Source: Gnetum montanum (lineage: Eukaryota; Streptophyta; Gnetopsida; Gnetales; Gnetaceae). Taken from it: 64,000 bases of DNA. The stretch is from the NCBI GenBank assembly GCA_015680685.1, contig MNCI01023815.1:188305-252304 (forward strand). Direction: 5' to 3'. The notes under the pieces are model-generated. The model was not told the DNA's origin, made no database searches, and saw only the letters and a list, made by a program, of their open reading frames with translations. Position 1 is the first letter of the stretch. Every line of letters begins with the position of its first letter. A program made the position numbers and the translations under genes. Positions 58,126 through 64,000 of the stretch are shown piece after piece.

Positions 58126-58423
58126 AATGAACATGAGTAAACTGAGCTAGAAAATTTGAACGTAAGCAGTGTGAGCAATTTGAGCGTAAACTAAGCATCA
58201 ACACCTACAGTGTGACCAACTGTAGCATGACTAATGATAGTGTGACCAATAGCGTTAGCACCCACAGTGTGACCAACTGTAGCGTGAGCAACTGCAATGT
58301 AGTGTGACTGATAGGGAGATTGATAAAGACAGGATGGGTAAGTCAATCTGGTGTGTGTAAATGAACTAAGCTTTAATCAATACTTAGTTTGTGTAGCATT
58401 TTTTGATAGAAAGCAAACAAATC

Positions 58424-58442
58424 GGCCCTCCTTCCAGCGCCA
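58424..58442 (-). promoter_or_regulatory. Primer-binding site of E5
   Basis: Minus strand TGGCGCTGGAAGGAGGGCC, six bases after the LTR end. It differs from the tRNA-Asp-type site of the Athila-like elements. I cannot name the tRNA with confidence. Confidence 0.55.
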
Positions 58443-58448
58443 ATTTAC

Positions 58449-60224
58449 TGTACTGACCTAAATCGTTAGTGTAAGGCTAGAAGGAAAATAGACACCGAAA
58501 GATCGTCAGGCAGACACAGCTGACCCTGCCTTCACCCGAGGGCAAGCTGGAAAAAGTAAATGAAGGTAGAGTTCCTTGGATGGTCTGCATGAAAATCAAC
58601 CAAGGACTTCCCCGAGCATAAACCATGGCTTGCACTAGGGTTATCGTAATTGATGTTTTAAAACGTAAACAGCAAGTACGAAATGTAAACAGAAACGCAT
58701 GTAGAACTGGTATTGTAAACAAAATGTAAACTGAATGTAAAACAAAGTAAACAGAATAATGGCTGGAAAAATGAACTATATTGTATTGCTTAGAAAATAT
58801 GTGCACTAGTCAAAGCGTAGCTACACGTGTGGATGGCAGGTCAAGCGCCAAGCCCTGAGGTGATGTGATGTGATGTGTTTCAAAACTGCTTAGATGCTAG
58901 GATTCAAAGTGTGCCGAGTGCCCAAGGATTGCTAGTATGAGTTTCCTAAGCTTTCCAACTCCAAAATTGCCAACCTTGCCCCCTTGTTTATGTGAATTGA
59001 AAGGGTATTTATAGGGCTAGGCCAGGCTCGGGCACAGAATTCATGAATGAAATCAATGGCTGGGAGATGAGAGGAAAGCGGATCAAGTGACACATGTCCA
59101 ATGGACACCTATGAGTGAGTTGGACATGTGTGGGCAAGCTACATTTCTTAACCATGTGCATTGTATCTTACAACATGTGGCTTACTCAAGCCCATGGAAG
59201 CATATACAATTTGGACCGTGAGGACTCGACAAGCCCACAAATGAAGATTTACAATGAAATGATAACATACAACAAGAGTTGACTCTGGCTCACTTGAAAC
59301 TTCTGGATCTTTGAATTGACTGTTGTAGGATGTCAATTTGTGGCTGTTTTATTTTGAGGTGTTTCTGCCTAAGCAGAACTTCCAGCGTGAGTTGATTTTG
59401 TCACAGCGTGTCTTAGCATGTCTTCAATGTTTGTACACTGTGCTCATGCTACACTCACTCTGTACTCATGCTACAGCGTGACTTCAGTGTGACCTCAACA
59501 TGAGTGACTTGAAAGTGATGCATTTCACTCTAGATTTTGATTTTGAAGCTTGGTTCTTCAGTGCAACTACTGCCTGACTATGTGTGATCTAGAATTTGGG
59601 AATTTGAGCTTGAATGTGACTTGTTCTGGACTATTTTGGGTAGGTCACGCTGGACTCACACTACAGCATGACCTGCAACGTGACCAGAAAAAACTTGCAA
59701 TTTTTTGGGTTTGAACTTGAAATTTGGGAGGCTGAAGTTTGAGTTTTATCGATGATGAACTTCAAGGATGACTTAGACGTTGAAAATCAGATTACTTTGA
59801 CTCATTTTTGGGCCTTTTGGAGTTAGTCACACTGCAGCGTGAGCTCAGCGTGAGTGTGAAAATTTGTACTTTTTGTCATTGAAATTTGAATTTATGGAGG
59901 CTGGACTGGAGGTTGTCGATGCTGAACCCTGAGTTTGATTTGCTCCTTTGAGATCAAGTCATTCTAACTTAGTTTGGAGGCTTCGAAAGTTGGTCACACT
60001 GGACTCATGCTGCCAGCGTGAGTGCAGCGTGAGCTGCAGTGTGTGCTAGAAAATGTGTTGAATTTGGCTTAAAATTTGCAGCGTGAGTTGCCTAGGACAA
60101 GCCAGCATGAGTGACCAAGGCAAGCCAGCGTGACTTGCATGCCTTAGTTAAATTTTTGCCTCCTGAATACTGGAAAGGGCTTGAGTCGTTCTCGAAGTGC
60201 TAGGCTGAAATTATTGGTGTTTTA
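58449..60224 (-). repeat. 5' LTR of E5
   Basis: Plus-strand ends TGTACTGACC and GGTGTTTTA (terminal CA changed to TA). TATA box on the minus strand CCCTATAAATACCC (59003-59016). AGCGTGAG-type U3 array at 59383-60140. Length 1776 bases against 1754 for the left LTR; one indel of about 35 bases (near 59200-59240) accounts for most of the difference. Confidence 0.93.
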
Positions 60225-60511
60225 GGATCCACAAACCTTAAGGTTTCCGATGAAAAATCAATGAAATTTTATGAAAATTTTCCTAACTCCCCCAAAGGGT
60301 TAATAACCTTAACCATAGATAAACATCAACTTTTTCTCAAGTCAACCCTTCCAACAACCTCTAGGATGAATTATTCATAATCACACATAAAATAAATACT
60401 AATTGGATTAATTAAATTAGCCATAATCACAACTTCGCCAAGTGTAACTATCCTTAAGAGTTAAGGTATCCCAATTTTCTTAAGGTTACACAATTATTGC
60501 TAATCCATGGT
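60225..60511 (+). promoter_or_regulatory. Segment S of E2, right piece
   Basis: Continues 40654 after removal of E5: CACAAACCTTAAGGTTTCCG, then GCCAAGTGTAACTATCCTTA and TTAAGGTTACACAATTATTG align with 2715-2985 of E1. It stops at CCATGGT, where E6 begins; in E1 the ATG of the accessory ORF follows 20 bases later. Confidence 0.75.
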
Positions 60512-61363
60512 TGATGAATCGCGGTTTGCCAGGCCCCGATATCGGATACTCGATATCGAGTATGCGATATTGTAGCTTGGATAATGATATCAAATACACA
60601 ATATTGTGATTCCTATGTAGGCCTTTAAATATAGCATTTAGGTGCATAGGAAGCGAGTTAGTTGGTAAGTCTTGAGGGTAGAGTCATTTTGTCAGTTTTC
60701 AGTTCCTTCCCAAGTGCATGCTTGCAGTGTGATGATTGTAATTGTACAGAACCTTTGTTCGAGTGTGACATACTTGGACATGCACACAATCGGCAATAAA
60801 GATCAAGATTACTCCATCATTGCAACATTCACTTAGTTTTTAATTGTTTAATTGTAAATTATTATTTATTGTTTTCTTAATTAATATTTCTTTATCATTA
60901 TTTACTATTCCTATTGCTAATGTGAAATGAGTACGTCTTAATCACAAACATTTAAGTGTAACTACTTGATGACCCAGTAGCATATATATTAGTACTCGAG
61001 TAATGTGCACTTGGTAATCCCAAAGATAGTACACGAGGTCCAAGATGTGTATAGATGATTAAGGATGGATGCTCATCACACTTAGGCTAGCTTAGATTTT
61101 ACTTCATATTGCTTATTAGTTTAATCAAGTTATTTCTCATTGTCTCTATGAGTAGCATAGTTTTAGAAACCACATCATACACCTCACTCTGGACTAAACC
61201 ATACGTGACAAAGTAAATACTAGTCTAGGTGGGAAGACAACAAACTGTGATCAACATATAACTATCTAGGTGCCACAATTAGTCCATCCATAGAGTTTGA
61301 CTAGATCACATGTACACGCTCGTATTCGTATTGTTGAGTGTAGGGGTACCTTGCTGCTCATCA
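60512..61363 (+). repeat. 5' LTR of E6 (GATATC subfamily)
   Basis: Starts TGATGAATCGCGG, ends TGCTGCTCATCA. U3 array CGATATCGGATACTCGATAT and more (60536-60610), TATA box CTTTAAATATAGC (60623-60635). Length 852 bases, the same as the E4 5' LTR. U5 ends TGTAGGGGTACCTTGCTGC as in all family members. Confidence 0.9.
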
Positions 61364-61364
61364 T

Positions 61365-61382
61365 TGGCACCATTGCTGAGGA
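61365..61382 (+). promoter_or_regulatory. Primer-binding site of E6
   Basis: TGGCACCATTGCTGAGGA, one base after the LTR; one change from the E2 site in its first 12 bases. Confidence 0.75.
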
Positions 61383-61515
61383 CAGTGATAGTTATCTAGA
61401 TCAGTTATATCATACAAGATCAGTGTAATGAAGAGTTAACAATATATGTTTCTGAACGAGAATTAATTGCAAATAAGTCACACATAATTCACAATAGTTT
61501 CTCTCTTACACGACA

Positions 61516-63859
61516 ATGTTAACGCAACAACTAGCGAGGAAATTCATTGGAGAACCAATGCAATTTATGACAACAAAGAAGTTTGGAGTACTCAACCTTA
61601 TGCAGGAGTCTCATAAGTTCATGAACACCTCAATGATACTCAAAAACTCTTGTCATCCAACGCAGACACCTTTAGTGAGGATGGGACATCCCATAGAATG
61701 AGGAGGATCGTAAGGCCTAGGACCTCCTTAATGGTTAATAAGAATTTATTTGGGGATGATTGGGAGACTTACAAAAGTCATGACAAGTCTTCTAGTTCTT
61801 TCTCTTCCTCTTTCTCTTCAACGTCAAGTCGTGACATAGATAACCATCTCTCAAGGGGTCAGCATAGAAATAAAAATCAAACCCACGGGCAAAGTCAGGA
61901 ATGCCAACATGAATAAAGACAACATCGTCGCAACTCACCAACTCATAACCTACTTAGTGACGATGAATCCCTGCTAGTCACTAAGAGCCTAATGCATATA
62001 TAAGAGGCTATTCAAATATTCCCTAGGCATTGCAAGGAAAGCCATCTACCGAGAGTTGATTTAAAAAAAATTTCCAAGTTTTTAGGAGGCTATGATTTAG
62101 ATCCGCAACATCATTTCCAAGCCTTCTATGATGCCTGTGAATTGAACAATATTGATAATGAGTGGTAAAGACTTAAGCTCTTTTCTATGACACTCATTGG
62201 CCAGGAAAAAGTATGGTATAGGTCTTTAAAACCACAATCAATTCATTGTTGGCTGATAATGGTAGAACTCTTTAACAAAAGATATCAAACTTGTGCAAGA
62301 GTATTAGCCTTGAGGAGACAAATCCAAGAGTGGAAACAAGGGCAACATGAACCCTTGGACATGGCGTTAGAAATATATTATTCATTGTTAAACAAATGTC
62401 CAAGCCATGGGTTCTCCGAGGAAAGGCTAATGTATCACATCATGGATGGGCTCCATAATGAAACAAGGGAGACCCTATGGATGTATGCCCTAGGGCAACT
62501 GTATGAACTACTAACCCACCAATTCCAAGAGCTTATTAAGCAGGTAGCAAAAGAAGAAGGAGAAATAGCCAAATGGAAGAATGTTGAAAGATCTCAACAG
62601 GACCAAAATCTTAAAATAACAAAGGTCCATAATCATGAAGAGGAGAAATCAACTCACCTCTAGGAGGTGGAATCATCTTTTCCAATACTACAATCACTAG
62701 ATGAAATTAAGAAAAAGATTAATAAGATGACAGAATGGGTACATGAAAAATGTGGAGAATATGCAAACATTATTAGAGGTAGAACCATGCATGACCACTC
62801 TGACAAATAGAACAAACAGAGGATGCCAAACTTAGAAACAAGACAGAACATCATTCATCAATCGAAAATAGGGGTTGAAGAAAATAAGGATAGGAACTCA
62901 ACTGCAAATCATAAGTATTAGTGTGATGTGTGTTTGTACAATCACCCTAAAAGCTAATGCCCAATATTATCACATTTACATGAGCATTGGGGAGGAATGC
63001 TACATCTAGATTTCGTACAAAAGTACCATGTCCAACTACAGTGGTGAAACCCCCAGTCATAGGGGAGGCCACCACCAAACAAACCACACCCTTCGTATGC
63101 CTTGACACCAAATGCTTATTATGTTTAAACCCTATTTCTCCAACTAGATCAACATCCTCTACTTCACCTCATCGCTATCATTCTCCTAAGTACTATCAAC
63201 CCATATCCTCTCCCACGAGATCACCACCTCAGGTTCCTTCCACTTCTCCTTACCCTCAATATTCTCATCCTTCATCTCCTTCTACATCGCCACCAGTTGT
63301 GCTAAAAGATTTTTCACCACAGCACCAACCCACGAACATTACTTGTGCTGCTACTATTAATAGCAGTGGAGGTCCTCCACAACATTGAAAGCATCCTTTC
63401 TTTAGGCTTGATCATAGAAAGAGACAACATAGTTTCAAAACCACTACATCCTCCAACTCAGCAAAATCCCAGCACTATGATGCACCTTCCTCCTCAAACT
63501 CAACACCTCTTGTTACCTCATCCAAGCCATCAATTAATGCTCCAACAACCATGCAGCCCAATGAATATAACAATGTGGGAAGCCATATCAATCCTTGCAT
63601 ATCATCTTATGGTCACAGGTGCCATAGTGGGTTAGCTCCTTATCACATGACCACATCTTCTAATCTACCTCACTATGCCTACTTCAATCAAGTGTGTGCA
63701 TCCCAATTTGCGTACATTCCTACCACCACACCAAAAGACACCCAATGGTTTGGACATGACCAGACCCTAATGTTTCTAACATGCATGGATCCAAATTTTT
63801 CATTTATTAATTCTAGCCATGTCCAAAGGTTTAGTCATGGGGGATACCCCCTATTCTAA
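61516..63859 (+). pseudogene. gag of E6
   Basis: N-terminal Ser-rich stretch at 61800. The capsid-like domain is open at 62187-62663: GQEKVWYRSLKPQSIHCW, FNKRYQTCARVLALRRQIQE, CPSHGFSEERLMYHIMDGL, TLWMYALGQLYEL. Zinc-knuckle-like CDVCLYNHPKS near 62918-62950. After a frameshift near 62987 comes a Pro/Ser/Tyr-rich C-terminus (SPTRSPPQVPSTSPYPQYSH) with one TGA at 63386, ending GGYPLF and two stops near 63856-63862. E2 and E4 pass from this linker straight into protease; E6 stops instead. Confidence 0.78.
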
Positions 63860-63862
63860 TAA

Positions 63863-64000
63863 GCAGAATTAGTAAATGTTTTTTCCTTTTCTTTGATTTT
63901 ACAATTTTTTGTTTTCTAGTTTTTCCTTTTTAATTTGTTGTTTTATCTTTATGAGGGTAATCTCATCAATAAAATAAAATACTCATGTGACTCATTGGTT
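63863..64000 (+). other. T-rich noncoding DNA after E6 gag
   Basis: Runs of T with AATAAAATAAAAT near 63969. No protease or RT similarity begins before the window ends. Could be the 3' noncoding part of a gag-only derivative. Confidence 0.4.

Larger units (their letters stand above)
40660..60224 (-). mobile_element. E5: 19.6-kb Tat/Ogre-like Ty3/gypsy retrotransposon
   Basis: Two LTRs of about 1.75 kb in direct orientation bound the element; flanks GGAGC (40655-40659) and GGATC (60225-60229) form a 5-bp target duplication with one mismatch, and E2 segment S joins cleanly when E5 is removed. On the minus strand: 5' LTR, primer-binding site, gag, protease, a 7-kb insert region, RT, RNase H, a second RNase H-like domain, integrase, 3' LTR. 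The second RNase H and the size place it in the Tat/Ogre lineage. Unusual: the insert between protease and RT carries a spliced ORF on the plus strand. Confidence 0.92.
60512..64000 (+). mobile_element. E6: Athila-like element, 5' part, runs off the window
   Basis: 5' LTR (60512-61363), primer-binding site (61365-61382) and gag, then T-rich noncoding DNA to the window end. The five bases before the LTR are ATGGT (60507-60511), the predicted duplication at the other end. Inserted into E2 segment S. The protease does not appear where it does in E2 and E4. Confidence 0.85.

Overview
The window is nuclear DNA of a seed plant with a large, repeat-filled genome. Evidence: one spliced eukaryotic gene with GT-AG introns (a GPN1-type GTPase), surrounded on both sides by decayed plant Ty3/gypsy retrotransposons of the Athila and Tat/Ogre kinds, plus LINE and SINE debris. 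There are no bacterial genes, operons, rRNA, tRNA or CRISPR. Base composition is AT-rich. A gymnosperm is plausible from the element style and the density of nesting, but I cannot name the species.

Layout, left to right. 1-7043: 3' part of an Athila-like plus-strand element (E1: protease, RT and RNase H remnants, a promoter-like internal segment S, a 3' coiled-coil ORF, then the 3' LTR). 7044-9758: an older Athila-like pol (E3) into which E1 appears to have inserted. 9759-10665: SINE-like DNA, a minisatellite and the left part of a LINE. 10666-20731: an almost complete minus-strand Athila-like element (E4) with both LTRs, inserted into the LINE RT domain; the LINE resumes at 20732. 22370-23715: RTE-type LINE tail and SINE copies. 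24207-27314: the GPN1 gene, five exons, 344 codons, apparently intact. 28538-31683: possible Copia LTR, then a minus-strand LINE split by a solo LTR with a perfect target duplication. 31684-40654 and 60225-60511: a plus-strand Athila-like element (E2) cut in two by a 19.6-kb minus-strand Tat/Ogre-like element (E5, 40660-60224). 60512-64000: the 5' part of a further Athila-like element (E6) inserted into the right-hand remnant of E2.

How things fit together. GPN1 is the only evident functional host gene; it should act in assembly and nuclear import of RNA polymerase II. Everything else is mobile-element DNA, and the insertion order can be read from the nesting: LINE then E4; minus-strand LINE then solo LTR and E2; E2 then E5 and E6; E3 then E1.

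Most interesting: E5 carries, between its protease and its reverse transcriptase and on the opposite strand, a multi-exon ORF (50238-53759) whose GT-AG introns each restore one reading frame. Short motif arrays occur upstream of the TATA boxes in all LTR subfamilies here, and the same array types recur inside the elements ahead of the accessory ORFs (S segment of E1/E2; 48131-49740 of E5), which suggests internal promoters for accessory genes.
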